The translations under genes were made by a program, and so were the position numbers. This document shows positions 10,369 through 20,717 of a stretch of 64,000 nucleotides of DNA, piece by piece. Source of the stretch: Leucaena leucocephala (lineage: Eukaryota; Streptophyta; Magnoliopsida; Fabales; Fabaceae). The notes below the pieces were generated by a model. That model saw only the letters and a list, made by a program, of their open reading frames with translations. It had not been told where the DNA came from and did no database searches. Position 1 is the first letter of the stretch. Each line of letters opens with the position of its first letter. The stretch lies in assembly GCA_037074615.1 (NCBI GenBank), contig CM073524.1, forward strand, positions 19,049,406 to 19,113,405, in the 5' to 3' direction.

Positions 10369-12907
10369 TGTCATATCCTTAATTTTATCCTTACATATAC
10401 TCAATTGAACACCTTTGTAGCTTAGAAACATGAATTTCCAAGAATTAGGTTATTGGGTATTGTTCATAGTACTGTTCATTTGGTAAATCCAGATTACATC
10501 ATGAACTTTAAAAATTCATAATTAAATCTAGAAAAATCAAAATGAGGTGGTTCCAATTTATAATAAAATCTCTTTCATTAAACTTAGAAGAAAAAATATG
10601 AAACTGAGGTTTCCTTGTCCAAATGAAATCAGTTTATTTGTTGAAAAATACTGTTCATTTGGAAAACCTGAAAGTTCCAGTTTCTTTACCTTATTTTCAA
10701 AATTTCATTTCTATTTATTCACTTATCCAAATGAGACATGTTACATATGGATTTAAATATCCATATGTCTACTTTAAGATCATAAAATTTCGTGGAAAAA
10801 CTCGTTCATTTACTATTTGAAATTTGCACATGAACCTCACAGCATCTAGGTACTCGTTTTATCTTGATCCAGATTTTATTCCCAACTTTGAAAAATCATA
10901 ACAATTTGAATTCTTAACCAATTGAGGCGTTCTTGGTGTCCATTTAAAGCTCTAGATATTAAATATGTTCATACCAAATTTCACATGAAAATACGTTGAA
11001 TAAGTTAAGAAAACTATCGTTGGAAGTCTACTGCCTCAGACTCGATCCGTAGTAACATACATCAAGCACATCAAAATATCATCCTCTAAAGTTAAGTGCT
11101 CAACTTTAAGTCATATACAAATTAACCATCCACATTTAACCTTTTGCCTTGAGAAATTCCAGCACCTAGAGCATAGTTATATATATGGAAAGAATGAGAT
11201 TTCATGGAAATCTCAATAGCAAGTCATACAAACTATAATAATATGCATGCTTGATTAAATGTCTAACATGTTATCATGATATGGGAGCTACTTTATGAAC
11301 ATACATAAGCAACCTCTAACATGCATATTGTCATGACATTCATTGCAAGGAGTTGCAACCATTCATACTTCATCATCATCATCATAAAATCATCTCAAGC
11401 TCAACCAATAATCATACATAACAAGCAAGCATACAATCAAATAACATAAGATTATAGTTAGGTATTCTTGCTACCTCTTAGATGTCCTTGTTATTTCCTT
11501 CTTGGAATGATCTTCCCTTCTCACAAATGTCAAAACCTAGCCATTACAAAGTAACATCAAGTTACAATTCAACTCCAACACAATTTCAAGACTAGGTTCT
11601 CACTAAGTTCCATTCTTTCTTTAATTTAGGACTTATGCTTGTTGGAAATTGTGCCCTAGGGGACAATCATTGTATCAGGTTATCACATTATTTGCATGTT
11701 TACTGTGATGACCATCCTTGGATAACTCATGATCTTATCCTAAATATCCCTGGTCGGTCATCTATGTGGGAGCAGAGATGAAATAAGACCAGTATGACTT
11801 TGAAGATACATAGAGATATAAATCAAAGTCATAAGCACATGTAAGAGTACAGGGTGTTGGACCGACCCGCAATGAGAGAGCTGCATGGGTCAAGTCATAA
11901 GCTTCTCTCATATACAAGCCATGTCACTATGCCCTTTGACCTGAGATCATCATGGATTCCTACATGACAAACGCTCAGCTTTGACCTAGTCAAAAGTCAC
12001 TTTTGACCGAGTGATCATAAAGGCTATGCTCGGGCTTAGTGGTTTTTCATGCGGAGGAATGTGAATGGTCAAGATGGAATTTGTCCCTCACATTCGTAGA
12101 GAGATATTACTGGGCCCCTCGATGAGTGAGTCTGAGAAATGTATGGCCATACTGGAATGGAAGGGTAGTTCCATTTCTATATTCAGACTACTCAGGGATC
12201 GAGAAAGTAACGGTCAGGAACAGGAGGATGACGTTCACCATGCCTCATCCTTGATCGAAATATCGTGTGACAAAAGGGACGTGATATGGTTGTATGAAAG
12301 GTTACATCGTTTATCGATCCTCATATGTTTTGGGTAGTCGTAATGCCTTGCTAGAGACCGCTTACGACTTGTGGGTCAGTATAGTAACTGGGCCACTGTC
12401 AACTTCATATGGGCCTACAGGGTCGCACACAAAACAGCCCAATGCGAGCTATGATATCCATATTCATTGAATCTAAGAGATGTCTAAATTCAATGAATAA
12501 TCTAGGGTGGATATATATTTTATATATATATATATATATAAATTAGTTTATATATATATTATATAAATAATATAAGAGATATTTGTAAGATTTAATTTAT
12601 AAGGATAAATTAAATCTCTATCATTTTTGAATTTGAATTTAAATGGATATGATCTATTTGAATTTGAAATTCAAATTGATAAGATATCTCAAATTTGATT
12701 TATGAGAATAAATCAAATATAATTCTGTCTTATCTTTATTTTAAATTAAATAAATAGGTGAATTAAATCTGTGGGACGGATTTAATATAAACCATATTTA
12801 TTTAATCAGTTTCTTATTAAATTATGCAATATATGATATTGTATTAATTCAGAATTAATATAAGATTAATTCTGAAGCCCGGCCCTATTAGAAGCCCGAT
12901 AGCTTCC

Positions 12908-12914
12908 TATATAT
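12908..12914 (+). promoter_or_regulatory. putative Copia A LTR TATA box
   Basis: TATATAT in an otherwise non-repetitive context, followed by GGAGCTAGGGTTCC about 15 bp downstream. The same site occurs in the 3' LTR (20043-20049). If used, transcription would start near 12940, placing the GTCGCGAC array in the 5' leader of the RNA. Confidence 0.45.
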
Positions 12915-13180
12915 TTGACATTAGGAGCTAGGGTTCCACACACAAGATAGATCTCTACACACACATTCAGACGTGAGAAGAGGGGGCAGGGAGAGTGCAA
13001 AAGGTTTGCACATAAGAAACTGCCGAGATAGAGACGGTGAGGACGGAATCTCTAGAAAGCCTTAGAGGGACAAGAGGCGCTAGCACGTCATTCGCGATTG
13101 GAACGCTGTTCGTGTGGATACCGGTAGAGGAAGCCGATCTGAGCTGTCGACTTCTATGATACGACCAGACACGAAGCAAG

Positions 13181-13458
13181 GTCGCGACCAGAACACCCTG
13201 AGGTCGCGACCATACGGGCATCTGAACGCCAGAAATCCGAAAAGAGGAGACAGGTCGCGACGTGAAGCTGAATACGTCGCGACTACAAACTCCAGAGACG
13301 TCCGGTCGCGACTAGAGGCAGAAGAGGTCGCGACTAACAACTCCAGAGGCGACAGATCGCGACTAGAAGCAGAGGAGGTCGCGACTAAAAGCTGAGGAGG
13401 TCACGACTGAAAGTTCCAGAGGCGAGGAGTCGCGACTAGTGGACACTGAGGTCGCGAC
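13181..13458 (+). repeat. phased GTCGCGAC palindrome array in the Copia A 5' LTR
   Basis: Octamers begin at 13181, 13203, 13254, 13276, 13305, 13327, 13356 (variant), 13378, 13400 (variant), 13429 and 13451. Nine are exact GTCGCGAC, which is its own reverse complement. The steps are 22, 51, 22, 29, 22, 29, 22, 22, 29 and 22 bp, i.e. two unit lengths, 22 and 29 (51 = 22+29). Between octamers lie two alternating fillers, an AGAAGCAGAGGAG type and an ACAACTCCAGAGGCGA type. The frame through it stays open but I see no protein family, so I treat it as a DNA/RNA element. Confidence 0.9.
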
Positions 13459-13583
13459 CAAAGCTCGAAACCGAAGGTAACACTTCTTTCTCCTTGACTT
13501 AAACACATTCGGTAGATCCTGGCTGGGAATGGAAAAAAATTTTAAAGTTAATTTTTGCTGCGTGTCTTCCAATTCCCTTTCAG

Positions 13584-13595
13584 TGGTATCAGAGC
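13584..13595 (+). other. Copia A primer-binding site
   Basis: TGGTATCAGAGC lies one base after the 5' LTR. It is complementary to the 3' end of plant initiator methionine tRNA, the usual primer for plant copia elements. Confidence 0.93.
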
Positions 13596-13847
13596 CATGC
13601 CGTTTTGTGTTTAAGTTAGGTTTGATTGTTGATACATGTGATGTATGTTAGACTTCTTGGCTGATTATATGATAACATGCGTGATATGTATGACATATAT
13701 GGAATCTGTTTATGTATGACATATACGGAATCTAAAAGGAAACTGAAATCGGTGGTGTATATCAATTGATTTGATCAATTAATATTGATGGGGTCTAAGG
13801 AAAAAGAATTAAGATTCTTGATTATTTATCAAAAAAATATTTCTATT

Positions 13848-13900
13848 GGGGCGCTGCCCCACACCCCGCCTGCTAACCGGCTAGCGGGACCGCCGTGGCT
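13848..13900 (+). promoter_or_regulatory. GC-rich double hairpin in the Copia A leader
   Basis: GGGGCGCTGCCCC (13848-13860) folds as a perfect 5-bp stem with a 3-base loop. Next comes an inverted repeat around TGCTAACCGGCTAGCGGG (about 13871-13888). Both lie in an AT-rich leader between PBS and gag. The second hairpin is kept in Copia B (about 63805-63830). Its position resembles retroviral packaging/dimerisation signals; that role is inference. Confidence 0.5.
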
Positions 13901-14786
13901 ATTTAATCGTAGCGCAACATAATCGTAATATGTATTGACTTTCCTGATATATGAATGTTTTGAAACATTTATTGCCCTTCAAATAGTATGAATTTTGATT
14001 CTTGAATGTTTGGGTATGGTGAACAATATGGCTCTAGATTACAAGTGTTGTAAGTTTTCTAAATACGGCCTGCGTGTCGTGCCTTCCTCTAATGACTCTC
14101 GTTGTACATTCTCTTCTCATCTCACTCCCCTCGAATGTTAAAACGAGGTTTCCTTATGTACTTTTCCTATTCTAATTAGAGAGCTCCTCTCATTGGCTTG
14201 AGGGGACTTAGGATAGGTGAGCCATATTGTATCACGTTTAAGATTATGTATCTTTTGATTAGATCACTGCATGTATGTTTTATATGCATAATACTTGTAT
14301 GAGATACAACCGCGATACATGCATCTTATAAACCAGATAATTAATTAAACCCTCTAAAAGAAATCTTAAGTCATATGCCGTCAATTAATGAACACTTGTC
14401 AAAACCTCGATCGCTCATTTGTAGGTCCACCAAAGTGGGTGCATTTGAGTTATCTTGGGGAGATAAGCAAGAGTAATGGTGCTACTCTTATGTTTGTTAT
14501 TGTTTGACTTAATTGAGATTATCAAAACGGTTTTGGGTCTCAAGGCATTAGATGGGATTAAAACATGCCGGATCATATGATGATGGAATCCCATAAACAT
14601 CTAAGAGTTACATGTGATGTAATTGGTAAAGTTGTTACCTACCTAAATAACTTAAAGTTGAGCGTCCTGCCAAAGCGGACTCAAGTTTAAGCCAAATATG
14701 GATCTTAGCCCACTAATTATTACATTGAGGGTTGTTTTATTCAGTGGGAGATTGCTAATTCGATTGCATATTTTAATTGTAGAATC

Positions 14787-16877
14787 ATGACGACTAGTAA
14801 TACTGCTACATTATCGTTGCGATCTGTCCTTGAGAAGGACAAACTCAATGGGATAAACTTTCTTGACTGGTTCAGGAACTTGAGAATTGTTCTCAAGCAG
14901 GAAAGAAAAGTATATGTCCTAGATCAACCCATTCCTGAGGAGCCAGCAGCCAATGCTCCTAGAGCTCAGAGAGATTCTTATGCGAAGCATAAGGAAGACT
15001 CTGTTGATGTGGGATGCTTGATGCTTGCCACTATGGTTCCGGAGCTTCAAAGAGATCTGGAACACATGGAGGCTTATGAGATGATTGTGCATCTTAAGGA
15101 AATGTTCCAGCAACAGGCAAGGCAAGAGAGGTATGAGACCACTAAGGCCTTACATTCCTGCAGGATGGCTGAAGGTGCATCAGTCAGTACTCATGTCCTA
15201 AAGATGAAAGGGTACATTGATCACCTTGAGAGGCTTGGATTTCCCATGAGTCAGGAGTTAGCTACAGATTTGATCTTGAACTCACTCCCGGAAAGTTATG
15301 ACCAGTTTGTCATGAATTACAACATGAACAACATGGAGAAATCTATTTCTGAACTGCATGGGATGCTTAAAACTGCTGAGCCGACTGTTAAGAAGAAGCC
15401 CAGTACTGTTTTGATGGTTCAGAAAGGAAAGGGTATGAAAAAGAAAGGCAAGGGCAAGGGGAAGGGTCATGGCTCATCTGGTAAGACCAAAGAGTCAGGC
15501 AAGCCCGAAACCAAGCCTGCACCAAAGAAGGCAAAGCCTCCAAAGGAAGGAGTTTGCTTCTTCTGCAATGAACCGGGTCATTGGAAGAGGAATTGCAAAC
15601 TCTACCTTGAAGATCTGAGAAAGAACAAGAAGGATAGCGGGGCTATCGCTTCAGGTATTTATGTTATAGACATTCATCTCTCTACTTCCACTACATGGGT
15701 ATTAGATACTGCATGTGGTTCTCACATTTGTACAAATGTGCAGGGCCTAAAGGACAGTAGAAAGCTGAAGAAGGGCGAAGTTGACCTACGAGTTGGAAAT
15801 AGAGCAAAGGTTGCTGCTCTAGCTGTAGGCACTTATGAATTAGTTCTGCCCACTGGGCTTTTGTTAGTTTTGAACAATTGCTATTATGTTCCTGCTTTGA
15901 GTAGTAACATTGTTTCTCTTTCTTATTTGGATAAGGAAGGTTACACTTCCATTTCTGGGAATGGTAAATGTTCCATTTATCGTAATGATATTTTCTATGC
16001 TCATGGTGATTTGCATGTTGATCATTACATATTAAACTTGGAACAACCCAATCATGGAAATATCTATAACATAACCGCCAAAAGGATCAAACCAAATGAT
16101 TTGAATTCGACATACCTCTGGCACTGTCGTCTGGGCCAAATAAATGAGAAACGCATTTCTAAACTCCATCAAGATGGATTTCTCAACTCATTTGATTTTG
16201 AATCATATGATACTTGCGAATCTTGTTTGTTAGGAAAGATGACAAAGTCGCCTTTCACTGGGCACAGTGAGAGGGCCACTGATTTGTTGGGCCTCATACA
16301 TACAGATGTGTGTGGACCGATGAATACAAATGCCAGAAGAGGTTATTCGTACTTCATTACATTCATAGATGATTTCAGTAGATATGGCTACGTCTATCTA
16401 ATGAAACATAAATCCGAATCTTTTAAAATGTTTAAGATATTTCAAAATGAAGTACAAAACCAGCTTGGTAAAACAATTAAAGCCCTTCGATCTGATCGAG
16501 GTGGTGAATATTTAAGCCAAGAGTTTATCGATCATCTTAGGAATTGTGGAATAGTCTCACAATTGACTCCTCCAGGAACACCACAATGGAATGGGGTTTC
16601 TGAACGGAGGAATCGAACACTATTGGATATGGTTCGATCCATGATGAGTCGAACAGATCTTCCACCATCCTTTTGGGGCCACGCCCTAGAGACAGCTGCG
16701 TTCACACTGAATCGTGTTCCATCTAAGGCAGTTGAAAAGACTCCGTATGAGATATGGACTGGGAGGAAACCTAGTTTGTCTTTTCTCAAGATTTGGGGAT
16801 GTGAGGTCTATGTTAAGCAACAAGCCTCAGATAAGTTAGCGCCCAAATCTTCAAAGTGCCTTTTTGGGATATCCTAA
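14787..16877 (+). CDS. Copia A Gag-protease-integrase (first 696 aa of a frameshifted polyprotein)
   Basis: Start ATG 14787. Domains in order: Gag capsid (about 1-200, with NFLDWFRNLRIVL near the N terminus); a Lys/Gly-rich basic stretch (about 205-255); a CCHC zinc knuckle CFFCNEPGHWKRNC (about 257-270); and an aspartic protease with WVLDTACGSHIC (about 305), where the usual D-S/T-G reads D-T-A, a variant found in several plant copia lines. GAG-pre-integrase follows with YLWHCRLG (about 443). The integrase core has HTDVCGP, ITFIDDFSRYGY, RSDRGGEY and GVSERRNRTLLD, giving the D,D,E catalytic set. The frame ends early after CLFG because two bases are missing near 16865 compared with Copia B. 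Gag forms the particle, protease cleaves the polyprotein and integrase inserts the cDNA. Confidence 0.93.
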   Translation: MTTSNTATLSLRSVLEKDKLNGINFLDWFRNLRIVLKQERKVYVLDQPIPEEPAANAPRAQRDSYAKHKEDSVDVGCLMLATMVPELQRDLEHMEAYEMIVHLKEMFQQQARQERYETTKALHSCRMAEGASVSTHVLKMKGYIDHLERLGFPMSQELATDLILNSLPESYDQFVMNYNMNNMEKSISELHGMLKTAEPTVKKKPSTVLMVQKGKGMKKKGKGKGKGHGSSGKTKESGKPETKPAPKKAKPPKEGVCFFCNEPGHWKRNCKLYLEDLRKNKKDSGAIASGIYVIDIHLSTSTTWVLDTACGSHICTNVQGLKDSRKLKKGEVDLRVGNRAKVAALAVGTYELVLPTGLLLVLNNCYYVPALSSNIVSLSYLDKEGYTSISGNGKCSIYRNDIFYAHGDLHVDHYILNLEQPNHGNIYNITAKRIKPNDLNSTYLWHCRLGQINEKRISKLHQDGFLNSFDFESYDTCESCLLGKMTKSPFTGHSERATDLLGLIHTDVCGPMNTNARRGYSYFITFIDDFSRYGYVYLMKHKSESFKMFKIFQNEVQNQLGKTIKALRSDRGGEYLSQEFIDHLRNCGIVSQLTPPGTPQWNGVSERRNRTLLDMVRSMMSRTDLPPSFWGHALETAAFTLNRVPSKAVEKTPYEIWTGRKPSLSFLKIWGCEVYVKQQASDKLAPKSSKCLFGIS

Positions 16878-18741
16878 GGAAACCAAGGGATATTATGTCT
16901 ACAACCCCACTGATAACAAAGTGTTTGTTGTCAGAAATGGTATCTTTCTAGAACGAGAATTTATCTCTAAAAGAACCAGCGGGAGCAAGGCACACCTCGA
17001 AGAAGTTCGAGAGCCACAAGACACCACAGAACAAGAGATGGAAAATAGAGAAGACTCACAAGAAGTTGTTGAGACTCCTCAAGTCACGCAAGGCCCACGA
17101 CGATCTAATAGGGCACGACTTCAGCCTCAGAGATATGGATTTCTGATTTCTGACAGTCGTGATGTGTTGCTCATTGAGCATAATGAGCCGACTACCTATC
17201 GAGAAGCTATAGTGGGACCAAACTCTGAAAAATGGCTTAGTGCCATAAAGTCCGAGATGCAATCCATGTACGATAATAAGGTATGGACCTTAATCGACCC
17301 GCCTGAAGGTGTAAAAACCGTCGGGTGCAAGTGGGTTTTTAAAGAGAAAACAGACATGGATGGCAATGTAAATGTCTTCAAGGCACGACTGGTTGCAAAA
17401 GGATTTACTCAAACTCATGGTGTGGACTATGATGAGACCTTTTCCCCAGTTGCAATGGCCAAATCAATCAGAATCCTCCTTGCCATTGCAGCATATTATG
17501 ACTATGAAATATGGCAGATGGACGTCAAAACAGCCTTCCTTAATGGAAAGCTCCTTGAGGATATGTACATGACACAACCTGAAGGATTTGTGCGTTCCGA
17601 GGACTCTGGTAAGGTGTGCAAGCTTCAAAGGTCAATTTATGGACTGAAGCAAGCATCTCGGAGTTGGAATCATCGTTTTGATGAAGTAGTCAAAGAGTTT
17701 GGATTTCTTCAAAACATTGATGAACCTTGTGTGTACAAGAAGGTTAGTGGGAGCACAGTTGTATTTTTGGTACTCTATGTCGATGACATCCTACTCATTG
17801 GGAATGACATTCCTACCTTGCAGATTGTCAAGTCTTGGTTAGGAAAATCTTTCTCGATGAAAGACTTGGGTGAAGCCACCTACATCCTAGGAATTAGGAT
17901 CTATAGAGATAGATCTAAAAGGCTTCTAGGACTGAGTCAGAGCACATATATAGACAAGATACTGCATAGGTTCAGTATGCAGGAATCAAAAAGGGGTTTC
18001 ATACCCATGTCTCATGGTATTCACCTCACCAAGGATTTGTGTCCTAGTACACCAGATCAGCGAGGTCGCATGAGTAAGATTCCATATGCCTCGGCAATAG
18101 GATCTATCATGTACGCCATGTTATGTACTCGACCAGATGTCTCGTTTGCCTTAAGTATGACTAGCAGATATCAACAGGACCCTGGTGAGGGCCATTGGAC
18201 TGCTGTCAAGAATATCCTTAAGTACTTAAGAAGGACTAAGGACAAATTCTTGGTCTATGGTGGATTGGAAGACGAGCTCTATGTAACTAGTTACACAGAT
18301 GCAAGTTTCCAAACTGACCAGGATGACCAGAAATCGCAATCTGGATACATATTCCTCCTGAATAATGGAGCAGTAAGCTGGAAGAGTTCTAAGCAGAGTA
18401 CTGTAGTAGATTCTGCAATGGAAGCCGAGTATATAGCAGCATTTGATGCAGCTAAAGAGGCTGTTTGGATCAGGAAGTTCATTACTGAACTAGGGGTGGT
18501 ACCGACCATCTCAGATCTAATAACTTTGTTCTGTGACAATGGTGGTACCATTGCACAGGCCAAAGAGCCTTGGTCACATCAAAGGACCAAGCATATACTC
18601 AGGCGATTTCATCTCATCAGAGAAATCAATGATAGAGGTGATATAAAAATATGCAAGGTAGCAGGAGAAGACAATGATGCTGATCCTCTAAACCGCTTGT
18701 CCAGGCAAAACATGATCGTCATGTTAGGTCAATATGATTGA
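16864..18741 (+). CDS. Copia A reverse transcriptase-RNase H (downstream part of the frameshifted polyprotein)
   Basis: Open frame of 625 aa continuing the polyprotein after the 2-bp deletion; the ATG at 16864 is unlikely to be a natural start. It begins at the end of the integrase domain (GYYVYNP), followed by an acidic linker and the RT: WVFKEKTDMDG, KARLVAKGFTQ, DYDETFSPVA, the catalytic YVDDILLIG, DLGEATYILGI. RNase H follows with YTDASFQTD, SGYIFLLNNGAVSWKS, AMEAEYIA and CDNGG. It ends at 18741, 27 bp before the polypurine tract. Without re-framing, RT cannot be made in normal ratio, so this copy is probably non-autonomous; the family's other copies here are worse. Confidence 0.93.
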   Translation: MGYPKETKGYYVYNPTDNKVFVVRNGIFLEREFISKRTSGSKAHLEEVREPQDTTEQEMENREDSQEVVETPQVTQGPRRSNRARLQPQRYGFLISDSRDVLLIEHNEPTTYREAIVGPNSEKWLSAIKSEMQSMYDNKVWTLIDPPEGVKTVGCKWVFKEKTDMDGNVNVFKARLVAKGFTQTHGVDYDETFSPVAMAKSIRILLAIAAYYDYEIWQMDVKTAFLNGKLLEDMYMTQPEGFVRSEDSGKVCKLQRSIYGLKQASRSWNHRFDEVVKEFGFLQNIDEPCVYKKVSGSTVVFLVLYVDDILLIGNDIPTLQIVKSWLGKSFSMKDLGEATYILGIRIYRDRSKRLLGLSQSTYIDKILHRFSMQESKRGFIPMSHGIHLTKDLCPSTPDQRGRMSKIPYASAIGSIMYAMLCTRPDVSFALSMTSRYQQDPGEGHWTAVKNILKYLRRTKDKFLVYGGLEDELYVTSYTDASFQTDQDDQKSQSGYIFLLNNGAVSWKSSKQSTVVDSAMEAEYIAAFDAAKEAVWIRKFITELGVVPTISDLITLFCDNGGTIAQAKEPWSHQRTKHILRRFHLIREINDRGDIKICKVAGEDNDADPLNRLSRQNMIVMLGQYD

Positions 18742-18767
18742 GACAAATTAATGATTGTTCCTAGTGC

Positions 18768-18778
18768 AAGTGGGAGGA
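18768..18778 (+). other. Copia A polypurine tract
   Basis: AAGTGGGAGGA lies immediately before the 3' LTR start (TGTTGG at 18779). It primes plus-strand cDNA synthesis. Confidence 0.85.
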
Positions 18779-20717
18779 TGTTGGAAATTGTGCCCTAGGG
18801 GCCAATCATTGTATCAGGTTATCATATTATTTGCATGTTTACTGTGATGACCATCCTTGGATAACTCATGATCTTATCCTAAATGTCCCTGGTCGGTCAT
18901 CTATGTGGGAGCAGAGATGAAATAAGACCAGTATGACTTTGAAGATACATAGAGATATAAATCAAAGTCATAAGCACATGTAAGAGTACAGGGTGTTGGA
19001 CCGACCCGCAATGAGAGAGCTGCATGGGTCAAGTCATAAGCTTCTCTCATATACAAGCCATGTCACTATGCCCTTTGACCTGAGATCATCATGGATTCCT
19101 ACATGACAAACGCTCAGCTTTGACCTAGTCAAAAGTCACTTTTGACCGAGTGATCATAAAGGCTATGCTCGGGCTTAGTGGTTTTTCATGCGGAGGAATG
19201 TGAATGGTCAAGATGGAATTTGTCCCTCACATTCGTAGAGAGATATTACTGGGCCCCTCGATGAGTGAGTCTGAGAAATGTATGGCCATACTGGAATGGA
19301 AGGGTAGTTCCATTTCTATATTCAGACTACTCAGGGATCGAGAAAGTAACGGTCAGGAACAGGAGGATGACGTTCACCATGCCTCATCCTTGATCGAAAT
19401 ATCGTGTGACAAAAGGGACGTGATATGGTTGTATGAAAGGTTACATCGTTTATCGATCCTCATATGTTTTGGGTAGTCGTAATGCCTTGCTAGAGACCGC
19501 TTACGACTTGTGGGTCAGTATAGTAACTGGGCCACTGCCAACTTCATATGGGCCTACAGGGTCGCACACAAAACAGCCCAATGCGAGCTATGATGTCCAT
19601 ATTCATTGAATCTAAGAGATGTCTAAATTCAATGAATAATCTAGGGTGGATATATATTTTATATATATATATATAAATTAGTTTATATATATATTATATA
19701 AATAATATAAGAGATATTTGTAAGATTTAATTTATAAGGATAAATTAAATCTCTATCATTTTTGAATTTGAATTTAAATGGATATGATCTATTTGAATTT
19801 GAAATTCAAATTGATAAGATATCTCAAATTTGATTTATGAGAATAAATCAAATATAATTCTGTCTTATCTTTATTTTAAATTAAATAAATAGGTGAATTA
19901 AATCTGTGGGACGGATTTAATATAAACCATATTTATTTAATCAGTTTCTTATTAAATTATGCAATATATGATATTGTATTAATTCAGAATTAATATAAGA
20001 TTAATTCTGAAGCCCGGCCCTATTAGAAGCCCGATAGCTTCCTATATATTTGACATTAGGAGCTAGGGTTCCACACACAAGATAGATCTCTACACACACA
20101 TTCAGACGTGAGAAGAGGGGGCAGGGAGAGTGCAAAAGGTTTGCACATAAGAAACTGCCGAGATAGAGACGGTGAGGACGGAATCTCTAGAAAGCCTTAG
20201 AGGGACAAGAGGCGCTAGCACGTCATTCGCGATTGGAACGCTGTTCGTGTGGATACCGGTAGAGGAAGCCGATCTGAGCTGTCGACTTCTACGATACGAC
20301 CAGACACGAAGCAAGGTCGCGACCAGAACACCCTGAGGTCGCGACCATACGGGCATCTGAACGCCAGAAATCCTAAAAGAGGAGACAGGTCGCGACGTGA
20401 AGCTGAATACGTCGCGACTACAAACTCCAGAGACGTCCGGTCGCGACTAGAGGCAGAAGAGGTCGCGACTAACAACTCCAGAGGCGACAGATCGCGACTA
20501 GAAGCAGAGGAGGTCGCGACTAAAAGCTGAGGAGGTCACGACTGAAAGTTCCAGAGGCGAGGAGTCGCGACTAGTGGACACTGAGGTCGCGACCAAAGCT
20601 CGAAACCGAAGGTAACACTTCTTTCTCCTTGACTTAAACACATTCGGTAGATCCTGGCTGGGAATGGAAAAAAATTTTAAAGTTAATTTTCGCTGCGTGT
20701 CTTCCAATTCCCTTTCA
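18779..20717 (+). repeat. 3' LTR of Copia A
   Basis: 1939 bp with the same elements as the 5' LTR; 4 bp shorter through the TA tract. Ends CCCTTTCA at 20717, followed by the TSD ATGCT. The LTR ORFs at 19204-19476 and 20249-20530 mirror those of the 5' LTR. Confidence 0.93.
20316..20593 (+). repeat. phased GTCGCGAC array in the Copia A 3' LTR
   Basis: Same positions as in the 5' LTR shifted by 7135 bp, with the same 22/29-bp steps. The only nearby differences are single substitutions outside the octamers. Confidence 0.9.

Larger units (their letters stand above)
11640..13582 (+). repeat. 5' LTR of Copia A
   Basis: Starts TG at 11640 and ends CA at 13582, one base before the PBS. Contents in order: a unique 5' part; an ATTCATTGAAT/ATTCAATGAAT hairpin (about 12460-12500); a (TA)n tract (about 12515-12560); AT-rich inverted repeats (12625-12720); a TATA box (12908-12914); and the GTCGCGAC array (13181-13458). 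The 90-codon ORF at 12065-12337 has no known motif and is simply LTR sequence. Confidence 0.93.
11640..20717 (+). mobile_element. Copia A: nearly intact Ty1/copia LTR retrotransposon
   Basis: 9.08 kb with LTRs of 1943 and 1939 bp, both TGTTGGAAATTG...CCCTTTCA. A perfect 5-bp TSD ATGCT flanks it (11635-11639 and 20718-20722). Inside are a tRNA-iMet type primer-binding site, a structured leader, gag-protease-integrase-RT-RNase H in copia order, and a polypurine tract. By eye the LTRs differ at about eight positions plus a TA-repeat length change, roughly 0.4%, implying a young insertion. The only coding break I see is a 2-bp deletion near 16865. A second copy (39147-64000) and a solo LTR (50751-52342) of the same family are in the window. 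Confidence 0.93.

Noticed and set aside
12065..12337. 90-codon ORF repeated at 19204-19476
   Set aside because: It is the same LTR sequence in both LTRs of Copia A; no domain, no start context, and broken in the other copies. Its identity reflects recent duplication, not selection.
13114..13395. 93-codon ORF with RSRLEAEEVAT repeats (also 20249-20530 and 51948-52211)
   Set aside because: It is a translation of the GTCGCGAC array; the 22-bp unit is not a multiple of three, so the peptide repeat is not consistent and coding is unlikely.
13181..13458. Array looks superficially CRISPR-like (short repeat, near-equal spacers)
   Set aside because: The repeat is only 8 bp, the spacers are repetitive themselves, and the array lies in plant LTRs duplicated at both ends of an element. 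There are no cas genes.
13181..13458. CAMTA binding sites (CGCG core)
   Set aside because: The known CAMTA consensus needs A/C/G before and C/G/T after CGCG; here the flanks are T and A (TCGCGA), so the match fails.
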